In this document: positions 34,468-43,983 of the stretch, piece after piece
Layout: each line of letters begins with the position of its first letter
How positions within the stretch are numbered: position 1 is the first letter of the stretch
From: Pseudomonas sp. TH43
GTDB lineage: Bacteria > Pseudomonadota > Gammaproteobacteria > Pseudomonadales > Pseudomonadaceae
DNA length: 64,000 nucleotides
Reading direction: 5' to 3'
Assembly: GCF_016650635.1 (NCBI RefSeq)
Contig: NZ_JAEKFI010000004.1
Span: forward strand, 1,968,501 to 2,032,500
Translations under genes and position numbers: made by a program
The notes under the pieces: generated by a model
Database searches by the model: none
The model's input: the letters and a program-made list of their open reading frames with translations, nothing else
Told to the model about the DNA's origin: nothing

Positions 34468-35306
34468 GTGAGATGTCGATGAATTTTCCCCACCCGTTGA
34501 TGGCGCCAGTGGTTGAGCTGGCATTGCAGGCCGGCGAGGCGATTTTGCCGTTCTGGCGCTCCGGGGTCGAAGTCACGGCCAAGTCCGATGACTCGCCAGT
34601 GACCGCTGCGGATCTGGCCGCGCACCACGTGATCGTGGCCGGGTTGATTGCGTTGGATCCGAGCATTCCGGTGCTGTCCGAAGAGGACGCCAATATCCCG
34701 CAGAGCGTGCGCGCTGGCTGGCAACGCTGGTGGTTGGTGGATCCGCTGGATGGCACCAAGGAATTTATCAGCGGCAGTGAAGAATTTACCGTCAACATCG
34801 CGCTGATCGAAAACGGTCGAGTGGTGTTTGGTGTGGTATCGATGCCGACCAACGGCCGTTATTACGTCGGTGGTGCGGGGTTCGGCGCATGGCGTTGCGA
34901 CAAGGACGGCACGCCGGTTTCGATTCAGGTGCGGGATGTACCCGGGCCGGGAGAGGCGTTCACGGTCGTCGCCAGCCGCCGGCATTCCAGCCCTGAACAG
35001 GAGCGTTTGCTGGCCGGGCTGAGCGCCAGCCTGGGTGAGCTGCAACTGGCCAATATCGGCAGTTCGTTGAAGTTTTGCTTGTTGGCAGAGGGTGCGGCGG
35101 ATTGCTATCCACGCCTGGCGCCGACCTCTCAGTGGGACACGGCGGCGGCACAGGGTGTGCTGGAAGGCGCGGGCGGTGAGGTACTGGATTTGCGCGGTGA
35201 GGCGTTCAGTTACCCGGCGCGCGAATCATTGTTGAACGAGTTCTTTCTGGCGCTGCCGGCGAAGGCTGCCTGGCGGGCGAAGTTGTTGGAGTTGGCGCGG
35301 GGTTAA
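34464..35306 (+). CDS. cysQ: 3'(2'),5'-bisphosphate nucleotidase CysQ
   Basis: 280 residues of the inositol monophosphatase superfamily. Metal-binding motifs are LSEED, VDPLDGTKEF and, near the C-terminus, SQWDTAAAQGVLEGAGG. CysQ removes the toxic by-product PAP formed during sulfate assimilation. It is membrane-associated in E. coli. Overlaps nudE by 4 bp. Confidence 0.93.
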   Translation: MSEMSMNFPHPLMAPVVELALQAGEAILPFWRSGVEVTAKSDDSPVTAADLAAHHVIVAGLIALDPSIPVLSEEDANIPQSVRAGWQRWWLVDPLDGTKEFISGSEEFTVNIALIENGRVVFGVVSMPTNGRYYVGGAGFGAWRCDKDGTPVSIQVRDVPGPGEAFTVVASRRHSSPEQERLLAGLSASLGELQLANIGSSLKFCLLAEGAADCYPRLAPTSQWDTAAAQGVLEGAGGEVLDLRGEAFSYPARESLLNEFFLALPAKAAWRAKLLELARG

Positions 35307-35324
35307 GTGAGCTGATCCAGACTT

Positions 35325-35473
35325 CCCCTCACCCCAGCCCTCTCCCCCAGAAGAGGGAGCCGATCTTCATGCGCTTCAAAACCTGAGTTCGACTCGATAT
35401 CTCAGGTCGATGCAAATCGAGAGAACAACCCGGTCAGTCCCCTCTCCCTGCGGGAGAGGGCTAGGGTGAGGGG
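35325..35473. repeat. MITE-like repeat family 3, copy 2
   Basis: CCCCTCACCCCAGCCCTCTC at the left and GGGAGAGGGCTAGGGTGAGG at the right are terminal inverted repeats. The interior (GAGCCGATCTTCATGCGCTT and TCTCAGGTCGATG) matches copy 1 at 2298-2459. Confidence 0.75.
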
Positions 35474-35483
35474 CTTTTGATTG

Positions 35484-35939
35484 TCAGCGGTGCAAAACAT
35501 ACTGGCCACTAAACGTCACCGCATCGATATCACTCCCGACATTGACGATTCGCGTCTGCAACACCAACCGCGCCCGCCCATACCGCTGATACATCGCCAA
35601 AAACCTTTTCCACACCAGTGCATCCGGCGCCGGACAAATCGCCGTGGCATTCCCCGTCACCGGCAGTGGATAACTGATCTGCCCTTCCTGAATCACGATG
35701 TGCCCGTCGGTGATCCCTTCTTCCTTCAAGCGCAGATGCAGCCAGCCCCAGCCGGCCAGTACCGCGCCGCAATAGAGACTGCCGCCGAACATCGTGCTCT
35801 TGTGGTTGACGTTGGGATCGAGCGGCAAATACAGGCTCAATTGCTGCTCGCGCCAATCGAGCACCCGAAGGCCCATGTCTCGGGTCAGCGGAATGTCGTG
35901 ATGGAGCACCGACTCCAGATAGCGACTGTCTGTGCTCAT
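35484..35939 (-). CDS. YiiD-C-type thioesterase domain protein
   Basis: 151 residues with a hotdog fold. NHKSTMFGGSLYCGAVLAGW resembles the helix and catalytic region of the C-terminal thioesterase domain of YiiD. No acetyltransferase domain is attached. Its start overlaps the stop of the dctD-like gene by 4 bp, so it belongs to that transcript. Confidence 0.8.
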   Translation of the reverse strand: MSTDSRYLESVLHHDIPLTRDMGLRVLDWREQQLSLYLPLDPNVNHKSTMFGGSLYCGAVLAGWGWLHLRLKEEGITDGHIVIQEGQISYPLPVTGNATAICPAPDALVWKRFLAMYQRYGRARLVLQTRIVNVGSDIDAVTFSGQYVLHR

Positions 35940-37321
35940 TCGTTCTCATCCCCATGGCTGCTGTCGCCGAAGTTCAGACCGTGCTTGCGCAGCTTGTCGT
36001 GCAGGGTCTTGCGCGGAATTCCCAGCGCTTCGGCGAGGCTGCGCACCGAACTGTGGGAGCGCGCCAGTTCGGCGGCAATCAGCGATTTCTCGAAGTGTTC
36101 CACTTGCTCGCTGAGGCCACCGTCGATGACCTCAACTGTCGCGCCGCTACCACCTTCGGCAGCGCTGTAATCCAGCGCCAGTTCCAGGCCGAGGGCGAAC
36201 CGTTCGGCGGCATTTTGCAGCTCGCGCACATTCCCTGGCCAAGTGTGGCGCAGCAGCAAGGCGCGTTGCGCCGGTTGCAGTTCGTGCGGCGGCAGACCGT
36301 GGCGGGCACTGGCCTCATCGGCGTAATGCTGGAACAGCACCAGCGCATCTTCGCCACGTTCGCGCAGTGGCGGAATACGCAGCGGCGCGACGTTGAGGCG
36401 GTAATACAAGTCGGCGCGGAAGCGGCCCTGATCGGCAGCCTGGCGCAAGTCTTCCTTGGTCGCGGCGATGACGCGGATGTCTAGCGGGATCAATTGATTC
36501 CCGCCCAGCCGCTCAACCACACGTTCCTGCAACATGCGCAGCAACTTCACCTGCACGTCCATGCTCATGCTTTCGATTTCATCGAGGAACAGCGTCCCGC
36601 CATTGGCAAATTCGAACTTGCCGATCCGGCGTTTCTGCGCGCCCGTGAACGCGCCGGGTTCGTGCCCGAACAGTTCGCTTTCCACCACGGATTCGGCCAG
36701 CGCACCGGCGTTGATCGCCACGAACGGGCCATTACGGCGGCTGGATAAATCATGCAGTGCGCGGGCGACGACTTCTTTCCCGGCACCGGTTTCGCCGAGG
36801 ATCAGTACGTCGGCTTTGGTCGCGGCCAGCGCGCCAATCTGCTCGCGCAGGCGCAGCATCGGCGTTGAGTGGCCGACCAGCCGCGCGCTCAATTCATTGC
36901 GGTCACTCAGGGCCAGCCGCAGGCTACGGTTGTCCAGCACCAGGCGGCGCAGGGCCAGCGCGCGGCGCACGCTGTCGAGCAGCGCATCGCTGGCAAAGGG
37001 TTTTTCGAGGAAGTCATAGGCGCCGGCACGCATCGCCTGCACCGCCAGCGGCACGTCGCCGTGCCCGGTAATCAGCAGCACCGGCAACTCTGGATCCTGG
37101 GCGTGCAATTCGCTGAGCAACTCCAGACCGTCCATGCCCGGCATGCGGATGTCGCTGACCACCACGCCCGGCCAGTCGCGCTCCAGTTGCCCGGCCAAGC
37201 CTTTGGCTTCTGACAGCGGCAGAATTTTCAGACCGGCCAGATCCAGGGTCTGCCCAAGAGCCTGACGCAAGTGCGGATCGTCATCGATCAACACCACCTG
37301 AATGCGATTGTCGATGGTCAT
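35936..37321 (-). CDS. dctD: Sigma-54-dependent response regulator, DctD type
   Basis: 461 residues. Receiver domain with D57 in VVSDIRMPGMDG; AAA+ domain with Walker A GETGAGKE (176-183), GAFTGA (223-228) contacting sigma-54, and Walker B GTLFLDE; C-terminal Fis-type helix-turn-helix (SVRSLAEALGIPRKTLHDKL). The family includes DctD (C4-dicarboxylates), AauR and MifR, so the symbol is tentative. Overlaps the kinase gene by 4 bp. No transporter lies adjacent. Confidence 0.85.
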   Translation of the reverse strand: MTIDNRIQVVLIDDDPHLRQALGQTLDLAGLKILPLSEAKGLAGQLERDWPGVVVSDIRMPGMDGLELLSELHAQDPELPVLLITGHGDVPLAVQAMRAGAYDFLEKPFASDALLDSVRRALALRRLVLDNRSLRLALSDRNELSARLVGHSTPMLRLREQIGALAATKADVLILGETGAGKEVVARALHDLSSRRNGPFVAINAGALAESVVESELFGHEPGAFTGAQKRRIGKFEFANGGTLFLDEIESMSMDVQVKLLRMLQERVVERLGGNQLIPLDIRVIAATKEDLRQAADQGRFRADLYYRLNVAPLRIPPLRERGEDALVLFQHYADEASARHGLPPHELQPAQRALLLRHTWPGNVRELQNAAERFALGLELALDYSAAEGGSGATVEVIDGGLSEQVEHFEKSLIAAELARSHSSVRSLAEALGIPRKTLHDKLRKHGLNFGDSSHGDENE

Positions 37322-39126
37322 GCACTTCGATCCTCGGACGGTTGCAGGCTGACTCCGGGCGCGCCGGCGCGCAGGCGCAGGGTAATCAAGGCGCCACCTT
37401 GCTTGTGGTTGGCGAACGACAGTTCGCCGCCGAAGGCGCGCATCAGGGTTTCACAAATCGCCAATCCCAGACCAAGGCCCTGCGTGCGCGTCTTGGTGGT
37501 GTAGAAAGGCTCGCTGGCGCGGCCGAGGGCTTCCATGCAGAACCCTGGACCGTTGTCGCGAATGTACAGATTGACGCCTTCGGCGGTGGATTCGGCACTC
37601 AACCACAATTTGCGCGGCGGGCCTTTTTCGGTGAGGGCATCGAGGGCGTTGGCCAGCAGGTTGCCGAGCACCTGGCGCAAGCGGGTTTCGCCGGCCTCGA
37701 CCCACAACGTGGCAGCGGGAAGGTCGCGAATCAGCTCGACCTCCATGCTGCGGCGACGTTTGGCCAGCAAGGCCAGTGCATCGTCCAACGCCGGTTGCAG
37801 GGCGACGCTTTCCGGCGCGTGGCGATCGCGGCGGGCGAAGGCGCGCAAATGGGCAATGATCGAGGCCATGCGCCCGGTCAGTTCGCTGATCAGTTTGAGG
37901 TTGCCACGCGCGTCGTCGGTGCGCTGATGGTCAAGCAACACTTCGGCGTTTTCCGCGTAGCTGCGGATCGCCGCCAGCGGCTGATTAAGTTCGTGGCTGA
38001 TGCTCGCCGACATCGTGCCCAACGCTGACAGTTTGCCGGCCTGGACCAGATCGTCCTGAGCGCGGACCAACTCCTGTTGCGCCGTTTCGCGTTCCAGCAC
38101 TTCCTGCTTCAACCGACGGTTGAGACCTTCGAGATCGCTGGTGCGCTCGGCGACTCGACCTTCCAGCTCTCGTCGCGCCTTGGCTTCAAAATCGATGCGC
38201 TCCAGATAGTGGCGACGGCGCTGCATCATCAGACCGAGCAACAGCATTAACACCAACAGCGTCGCACCGCCGATGGCAACCACGGTGCGCACCGGCCGGT
38301 CGATCAATGTGCGCGGGGCGAGGATGCTGACGCTCCAGCCGGTTTCGGCGATGTCGTGGGTCTGCGTCAACCAGGCATCGGGGCTGAGGTTGAGCGGGCG
38401 CGGTTCGCGAGTCGGATAAGGCTGGATCGCGGTGATCGCCGAGCGCTCGGCGTCGCTCAAGACGCGTGTCGAACGGAAGCGCCATTCCGGGCGCGACGTG
38501 AGGATGACCACGCCGTTGTGGTCGGTTACCAGCAATTGTTCCGGGGTTTTGCCCCACAGACTTTCGGTATGGTCGAGGTCGACTTTTATCACCAGCACGC
38601 CGATGATTTTTTCGCCGTTGCGCACGGCGGCGGCGAAGAAGTAACCGCGTTTGGCCGACGTGGTGCCAAGGCCGAAAAAGCGTCCGAGACGCCCGGCCAT
38701 GGCTTCGCTGAAATAAGGACGGAAGGAGAAATTACGGCCGACGAAACTGTCGTGTTTGTCCCAGTTCGACGCCGCCAGGGTCTGTCCGTTGGTGTCCATC
38801 AGGTACATCACTTCGGCGCCGGTCTGTGCCGAGATGTTTTTCAACAGACGGTTGGCATTGCCCTGTGTGACACCATCGTCCGGCGCCCCGAGCACGGCGC
38901 GCAGGGCCGGCAGGTCGCCGAGGATTTGCGGCAACACTTCATAGCGATGCAGAGTGCCCAGCAGGTTGGCGACGTACAGGTCGAGGGTCTGGCGGTTTTG
39001 CCCGGCCAGTTCGCTGCGGTAATAGCGCTCGGCCAGATGCTCCAGCGGCCACAGCAGCGGCGCCAGACACAGGGCCAGAAGGGCGAGGCTGCGCCAGCGA
39101 GGTCTGCGGGGAAGGGATGGTTTCAT
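37318..39126 (-). CDS. dctB: Sensor histidine kinase, DctB type
   Basis: 602 residues. Transmembrane segments near 13-29 and 280-301 enclose a periplasmic double-PAS/dCache sensor (EVMYLMDTNGQTLAASN, FSFRPYFSEAMAG). A coiled coil follows (306-362), then H-box SISHELNQPLAAIRSY with H378, N box LLANALDAL and G box TQGLGLGLAICETL. The RNFSFRPYF segment is typical of DctB sensors of C4-dicarboxylates. First gene of a three-gene unit with dctD and the thioesterase. Confidence 0.86.
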   Translation of the reverse strand: MKPSLPRRPRWRSLALLALCLAPLLWPLEHLAERYYRSELAGQNRQTLDLYVANLLGTLHRYEVLPQILGDLPALRAVLGAPDDGVTQGNANRLLKNISAQTGAEVMYLMDTNGQTLAASNWDKHDSFVGRNFSFRPYFSEAMAGRLGRFFGLGTTSAKRGYFFAAAVRNGEKIIGVLVIKVDLDHTESLWGKTPEQLLVTDHNGVVILTSRPEWRFRSTRVLSDAERSAITAIQPYPTREPRPLNLSPDAWLTQTHDIAETGWSVSILAPRTLIDRPVRTVVAIGGATLLVLMLLLGLMMQRRRHYLERIDFEAKARRELEGRVAERTSDLEGLNRRLKQEVLERETAQQELVRAQDDLVQAGKLSALGTMSASISHELNQPLAAIRSYAENAEVLLDHQRTDDARGNLKLISELTGRMASIIAHLRAFARRDRHAPESVALQPALDDALALLAKRRRSMEVELIRDLPAATLWVEAGETRLRQVLGNLLANALDALTEKGPPRKLWLSAESTAEGVNLYIRDNGPGFCMEALGRASEPFYTTKTRTQGLGLGLAICETLMRAFGGELSFANHKQGGALITLRLRAGAPGVSLQPSEDRSA

Positions 39127-39168
39127 GAGCCGGATGCGCCTGTGGGGACAGGCGCATTATGCCTAGGC

Positions 39169-39714
39169 TCAAGCGAAGACGTCAGCGTCCTTGAGCAACG
39201 CGGCAGCCTGATCCTTGGCGGACAGCTTCGGCGCTTCGTCCAGTTGCCAGTCGATCCCCAGAGCAGGGTCATCCCAGCGAATGCTGCGCTCGGACGATGG
39301 GTCATAGTAGTTGGTGGTCTTGTAGAGGAACTCAGCGAACTCGCTCAACACCACGAAACCATGGGCGAAACCTTCTGGCACCCACAGCTGACGGTGGTTT
39401 TCAGCAGAAAGACGCACGGCCACAGACTTGCCGAAATGCGGCGAGCTGCGGCGGATATCGACGGCCACATCGAGCACTTCACCGACGGTCACACGTACCA
39501 GTTTGCCCTGGGTGTTTTGCAGTTGGTAATGCAGGCCACGCAATACGCCTTTTTGCGAGCGCGAATGGTTGTCCTGGACGAATTGAGTGTCCAGTCCGGT
39601 GGCGTCCTGGAAGGACTTGGCGTTGAAACTCTCGTAGAAGAAACCGCGCTCGTCACCGAACACCTTCGGTTCGATGATCAGAACACCGGGCAAATCGGTG
39701 GTGATTACATTCAT
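39169..39714 (-). CDS. rmlC: dTDP-4-dehydrorhamnose 3,5-epimerase
   Basis: 181 residues, cupin fold. GVLRGLHYQ contains the catalytic base H62, and a conserved tyrosine follows in FLYKTTNYYDP. It makes dTDP-4-keto-L-rhamnose for O-antigen or exopolysaccharide. No rmlA, rmlB or rmlD is adjacent, so it is an orphan copy here. ATG 39714 is chosen (GGAAATCCTC upstream); 15 upstream residues are rejected. Confidence 0.9.
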   Translation of the reverse strand: MNVITTDLPGVLIIEPKVFGDERGFFYESFNAKSFQDATGLDTQFVQDNHSRSQKGVLRGLHYQLQNTQGKLVRVTVGEVLDVAVDIRRSSPHFGKSVAVRLSAENHRQLWVPEGFAHGFVVLSEFAEFLYKTTNYYDPSSERSIRWDDPALGIDWQLDEAPKLSAKDQAAALLKDADVFA

Positions 39715-39882
39715 GAGGATTTCCATAGACAGGTTTGAATGGCTGACATTCTTGCGCAAAGTGCCAGAGGGCGCGAGTGTTCAAATACAAATATGCGGAT
39801 CCGCCGTAGCAACCGTTAGGGCTTGCGCATCCTTTGAAGCAATGGCGATATAAGCGCCTAATAAAATTTCAGGGGTCGTTTC

Positions 39883-42795
39883 ATGCCGCTCGCCACGTTG
39901 ATTCATCGCGCCAGTTTGCCCAGCCCGCAGGTTTCTGCAGAGCAGGCCCAGCAATGGCTGGCAGAGCATTACGGGCTTAGCGGCACATTGCAGGCGCTTG
40001 GCAGCCAGCAGGATCTCAACTACCGCGTCGACAGCCCGCGCGGGCGGTTCGTGCTGAAAATCTGTCGTGGTGATTACGCCCTTGTCGAGTTACAGGCCCA
40101 GCATGCGGGCCTGAAGTTTCTGGCCGAGCATTCGACGGTGAAAGTGCCGCGGGTGATCGCGGCCAATAACGGTGCCGATCTGCTGTCGCTTCAAGTCGGC
40201 GGCGAGGCGGTGCATGTGCGCTTGCTCGATTACATCGAAGGCCAGCCACTGACTCATCTGGATCATCTGGGTCAGGAAGTGGTGGCGCGGTTTGGGCGTC
40301 TTTGCGCTGAAATGGATCTGGCCCTGGCCGGCTTCGATCATCCGGGCCTGGAGCGCACATTGCAGTGGGACGCGCGCCACGCCAGTGCGCTGATCAGTCA
40401 TCTGCTGCCGGTGATCAAGGATGAGCAGCAGCGAGCATTGATCGCCGAAGCCGCCGAACAGGCCGAGCGACGTTTGCAGCCACTGCTCGACAAGCTGCCG
40501 GTGCAGGCGATTCACATGGACATCACCGACGACAACGCCGTCTGGCAGCGCGACGCGCAGCGCCACTGGCAGTTACAAGGGGTGATCGATTTCGGTGACC
40601 TGATCCGTACTTGGCGCATCACCGATCTGTCGGTGACCTGTGCCGCATTGCTGCATCACGCCGGTGGCGATCCGTTTGTCATCCTGCCGGCAGTCCAGGC
40701 GTATCACGCGGTCAACCCGCTGCAACGCGAAGAACTGCAAGCCTTGTGGCCATTGATCGTTGCGCGGGCGGCGGTACTGGTGCTCAGCGGCGAGCAGCAG
40801 GTCAGCATCGATCCCGCGAATACCTACAGCCGCGATAATCTCAGCCATGAGTGGGAGATTTTCCACGTGGCCACGTCGGTGCCATTGGCGTTGATGGAGG
40901 CGGCGATTCTCACTGCCGTCGGCCTGCCATTGCCGGTGATCGACAGTGACGGTTTTGCGCCGTTGCTGCCGAGTCTGGTCGGGCGTGAATTCGCGCTGAT
41001 CGACCTCGGTGTCCTCAGCCCGCATTTTGAGGCGGGGAACTGGGAGCAGGAGGGCATCGACCAGCGTCTTTTGAACGAAGCTGCGGCGGTCCACGGCTTG
41101 GCAGCGAGCCGTTATGGCCAATACCGTTTGTCGCGCACCCGGCCCGATAGTGCCGAGGAGCCAGATAGCTTCCCGTTGCATGTCGAATTGCGCGTACCGA
41201 ATGGCAGCGCTGTGGAATCGCCGTTTGCCGGCGTGCTTCATCAGGTGGCAGACGGTGTGCTGCAACTGGATGGATCGCAGCTCAGCGTGCGTCTGTGGGG
41301 TGTGACGCCCTCGGTGCACAGCGGCGCTGCACTGGTCAAAGGGCAGGTGCTGGGTGCGGTCAGCGGCCCGTTGCTCGTGCAGTTGAGCCGAGGCGCGCAG
41401 CTTCAGGCTCCGCTGTTCTGCACGCCATCGCGTGCGCCTGCCTGGCAGGCGTTGTGCCCATCGCCGGCCATGTTGTTGGGGCTGGCGTGCGATGCCGAGC
41501 CGGAGCTGGATGCGAAAACCCTGCTGGAACGGCGCGACGCCAGTTTCGCCCGTACGCAAAAACACTACTACGTGGACCCGCCGCGCATCGAACGCGGCTG
41601 GCGCAATCACCTGATCGACATGCAGGGCCGCTCCTATCTCGACATGCTCAACAACGTCGCAGTGCTCGGTCACGGTCACCCGCGCATGGCGGCGGTCGCG
41701 GCGCGGCAGTGGTCGTTGCTCAATACCAACTCGCGATTCAACTATGCAGCAGTCGCCGAGTTTTCCGAACGTTTGCTGAAGCTGGCACCGGAGGGCATGG
41801 ATCGGGTGTTTCTGGTCAACAGCGGCAGCGAGGCCAATGACCTGGCGATTCGTCTGGCGTGGGCCTACAGCGGCGGGCGCGACATGATCAGCGTGCTTGA
41901 GGCCTATCACGGCTGGACGGTTGGCGCCGATGCGGTGTCGACCTCGATTGCCGACAACCCGAAAGCCCTCGAAAGCCGCCCGGACTGGGTGCATCCCGTT
42001 CCGGCGCCGAACATGTATCGCGGTGAATTCCGTGGCCTCGATTCAGCGCCGGACTACGTGCGCAGCGTCGAGCATCATCTGGCAAAAATCGCCGAGCAGA
42101 AACGTCAACTGGCCGGGTTCATCTGCGAACCGGTGTACGGCAATGCCGGTGGCATCTCGCTGCCGCCGGGCTATCTGAAGCAGGTGTATGCGCGGGTGCG
42201 TGCGCAGGGTGGGGTGTGCATCGCCGACGAAGTGCAGGTCGGTTACGGGCGCATGGGGCATTTCTTCTGGGGCTTTGAGGAGCAGGGTGTGGTGCCGGAC
42301 ATCATCACCATGGCCAAGGGCATGGGCAATGGCCAGCCTTTGGGTGCGGTGATCACCCGCCGGGAGATTGCCGAGGCGCTGGAGGCCGAGGGTTACTTCT
42401 TCTCATCCGCTGGTGGCAGCCCGGTCAGTTGCCAGATCGGCATGGCGGTGCTGGATGTCATGAAGGAAGAAAAACTCTGGGAGAACGCTCAGGTGGTCGG
42501 CGGTCACTTCAAAGCACGGCTCGAAGCGTTGATCGATAAACATCCGTTGGTTGGCGCGGTGCATGGTTCCGGGTTTTATCTGGGCCTGGAGCTGATCCGC
42601 AACCGCGAGACATTGGAGCCAGCGACCGAGGAGACCGCATTGCTGTGCGATCGCTTGCGCGAGCTGGGCATTTTCATGCAGCCGACCGGCGATGACTTGA
42701 ACATCCTCAAGATCAAACCGCCGATGGTGACCTCGCGCCGAAGTGTCGACTTCTTCGTCGAAATGCTTGATTGGGTGCTCACCGAAGGCCTGTAA
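39883..42795 (+). CDS. Fused APH-type kinase and class III aminotransferase-like PLP enzyme
   Basis: 970 residues in three parts. Residues 1-340 are an aminoglycoside/homoserine-kinase-II-type kinase with H211, D213 (IHMDITDDN) and D236 (VIDFGD). Residues about 425-540 resemble a catalytically empty M23-peptidase/lipoyl-like beta domain (ESPFAGVLHQVADGVLQL). Residues about 560-970 are a PLP fold-type I enzyme with D782 (ADEVQVGYG) and Schiff-base K812 (MAKGMGNG). In animals the separate homologues are hydroxylysine kinase and phospho-lyases (AGXT2L), so a kinase plus phospho-lyase on an amino alcohol is a reasonable inference. A plain aminotransferase is the alternative. Confidence 0.88.
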   Translation: MPLATLIHRASLPSPQVSAEQAQQWLAEHYGLSGTLQALGSQQDLNYRVDSPRGRFVLKICRGDYALVELQAQHAGLKFLAEHSTVKVPRVIAANNGADLLSLQVGGEAVHVRLLDYIEGQPLTHLDHLGQEVVARFGRLCAEMDLALAGFDHPGLERTLQWDARHASALISHLLPVIKDEQQRALIAEAAEQAERRLQPLLDKLPVQAIHMDITDDNAVWQRDAQRHWQLQGVIDFGDLIRTWRITDLSVTCAALLHHAGGDPFVILPAVQAYHAVNPLQREELQALWPLIVARAAVLVLSGEQQVSIDPANTYSRDNLSHEWEIFHVATSVPLALMEAAILTAVGLPLPVIDSDGFAPLLPSLVGREFALIDLGVLSPHFEAGNWEQEGIDQRLLNEAAAVHGLAASRYGQYRLSRTRPDSAEEPDSFPLHVELRVPNGSAVESPFAGVLHQVADGVLQLDGSQLSVRLWGVTPSVHSGAALVKGQVLGAVSGPLLVQLSRGAQLQAPLFCTPSRAPAWQALCPSPAMLLGLACDAEPELDAKTLLERRDASFARTQKHYYVDPPRIERGWRNHLIDMQGRSYLDMLNNVAVLGHGHPRMAAVAARQWSLLNTNSRFNYAAVAEFSERLLKLAPEGMDRVFLVNSGSEANDLAIRLAWAYSGGRDMISVLEAYHGWTVGADAVSTSIADNPKALESRPDWVHPVPAPNMYRGEFRGLDSAPDYVRSVEHHLAKIAEQKRQLAGFICEPVYGNAGGISLPPGYLKQVYARVRAQGGVCIADEVQVGYGRMGHFFWGFEEQGVVPDIITMAKGMGNGQPLGAVITRREIAEALEAEGYFFSSAGGSPVSCQIGMAVLDVMKEEKLWENAQVVGGHFKARLEALIDKHPLVGAVHGSGFYLGLELIRNRETLEPATEETALLCDRLRELGIFMQPTGDDLNILKIKPPMVTSRRSVDFFVEMLDWVLTEGL

Positions 42796-42847
42796 ACCCT
42801 GCAAATCCCCTGTGGGAGATTCTATGTTGGCCAGCAACCCTAAAATC

Positions 42848-43783
42848 TCAGGCTAATCGGTATTCGCCCTGATTTTTCATCAGGGCGAATGCCACTCGAC
42901 AGAGCTTGCGAGCAAGGGCCACTAACGCCTGTGTTTTCGAGAAGCCTCTGGCCAGGTAAGACTCGTAAAATGGTTTCCACTTCGTTGAGCGACTCGCCGC
43001 CATCGCGGCGTTGTACGTCAACCGACGGATCTCCGGGTCTCCTTTTTTGGTCAGGAATCTCGGGCCATTCTTTTTACCCGAATCGTCCACTGTCAGATCC
43101 ATACCCAAAAACGCGATAAAGGCATCGCTATTGGCAAAGTCACCGCGCATATAGGTCGTTGCCAACCCAGTCGCCGTCAGTTCTCCCACGCCTTCAATCG
43201 CTTTGCAGCGGTCAATATTGTCTTCAATACCCGCCTCTTTGCTGACCTTGCGCAGCAGTTTCTGAATGACCTGATCGGATCGTTCGAATGCTTTTTGCTG
43301 AGCGGCACGCTCTTTTTTCAGCAAGGGTTCATCGGCCCAGCTCAACATAAGCCCCGTATGGTTCTGAATTAACGTCGCGCGTCTGTGCAGCAAGCTTTTC
43401 AGTACGGTATAGGCCTTGGGTGGCGGGTTCCAAAGCCGCAATTTACATTGCTCATTCGTCAAATAACGCGCGAGCACGCGGGCATCGCAGGGATCATTTT
43501 TGGCCCGTTGACCGACCCCGCGACGATAATGGCTAACTCGATAAGCATCTACGACATAGACCTGATGCCCCATCGCATGAGCCAGATCAACAGTCTCCAA
43601 GTGGTAGATGTTGGTGGCTTCAACAGCGATAGCGCTTTGCGCAGGCAAAGTTTTGAGCCAACGTTTGAGGGCGGCTCGATCATTTTTGACCGACTCAATT
43701 GTTTCCAGGTCAGCACGATAGACAACGACTTCGGCCTTGGCGATATCGATACCAACAACCGTCTGCGAAGTAAGGATTGTCAT
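42848..43783 (-). CDS. IS110-family transposase
   Basis: A 311-residue DEDD recombinase. The N-terminal RuvC-like domain has D13 in GIDIAKAEV, an acidic residue in AVEATN, and KNDPCDARVLARY. The C-terminal transposase_20 domain has IEGVGELTATGLATTYM and the conserved catalytic serine region AAMAASRSTKWKPFYESYL. It appears full length and intact, so the element may be active. Confidence 0.93.
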   Translation of the reverse strand: MTILTSQTVVGIDIAKAEVVVYRADLETIESVKNDRAALKRWLKTLPAQSAIAVEATNIYHLETVDLAHAMGHQVYVVDAYRVSHYRRGVGQRAKNDPCDARVLARYLTNEQCKLRLWNPPPKAYTVLKSLLHRRATLIQNHTGLMLSWADEPLLKKERAAQQKAFERSDQVIQKLLRKVSKEAGIEDNIDRCKAIEGVGELTATGLATTYMRGDFANSDAFIAFLGMDLTVDDSGKKNGPRFLTKKGDPEIRRLTYNAAMAASRSTKWKPFYESYLARGFSKTQALVALARKLCRVAFALMKNQGEYRLA

Positions 43784-43983
43784 GACGAATCCTCGGAGCT
43801 AGGGTTTAAGAGCTTGTTGGGGTCTACCGTTGCGCTGGCTTGTCTCTATCGTCGGTTTACCGATGAATTCCTTATCGGCGCTTTGGGTAGAAAGGGCGGG
43901 ACGAGAAGTCTCCCACGGTCTGTACTGGTCAGAGTCAGAATCGAGTCTGTAGTCCCGCCCACCCCTTCAAGTCTAAACATACA
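43784..43983 (-). ncRNA. Candidate IS110 bridge RNA
   Basis: The 200-nt non-coding segment lies 5' of the transposase, where IS110-group elements encode the bridge RNA. GGGCGGGAC (43894-43902) and GTCCCGCCC (43952-43960) form a perfect 9-bp stem. Its loop contains CTCCCAC (43910-43916), the complement of the left REP half GTGGGAG, and CGAGTCTG (43942-43949), one base from the right half CGAGCCTG. This fits a target-binding loop. Transcription is not shown by the sequence. Confidence 0.55.

Larger units (their letters stand above)
42819..43983 (-). mobile_element. IS110-family insertion sequence inserted in a REP
   Basis: The element is about 1165 bp. The left flank ends TGTGGGAG (42811-42818) and the right flank resumes AGCGAGCCTGCTCG (from 43984), together the exact REP sequence, with a shared AG (CT on the transposase strand) at the junctions. 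No long terminal inverted repeats, as usual for IS110. The transposase starts 200 nt inside one end and stops 29 nt before the other. Confidence 0.85.

Noticed and set aside
40573..41994. Minus-strand open frame (473 codons) inside the kinase/PLP fusion gene
   Set aside because: Histidine/arginine/glutamine-rich antisense translation with no motif; the plus-strand protein has intact active sites.
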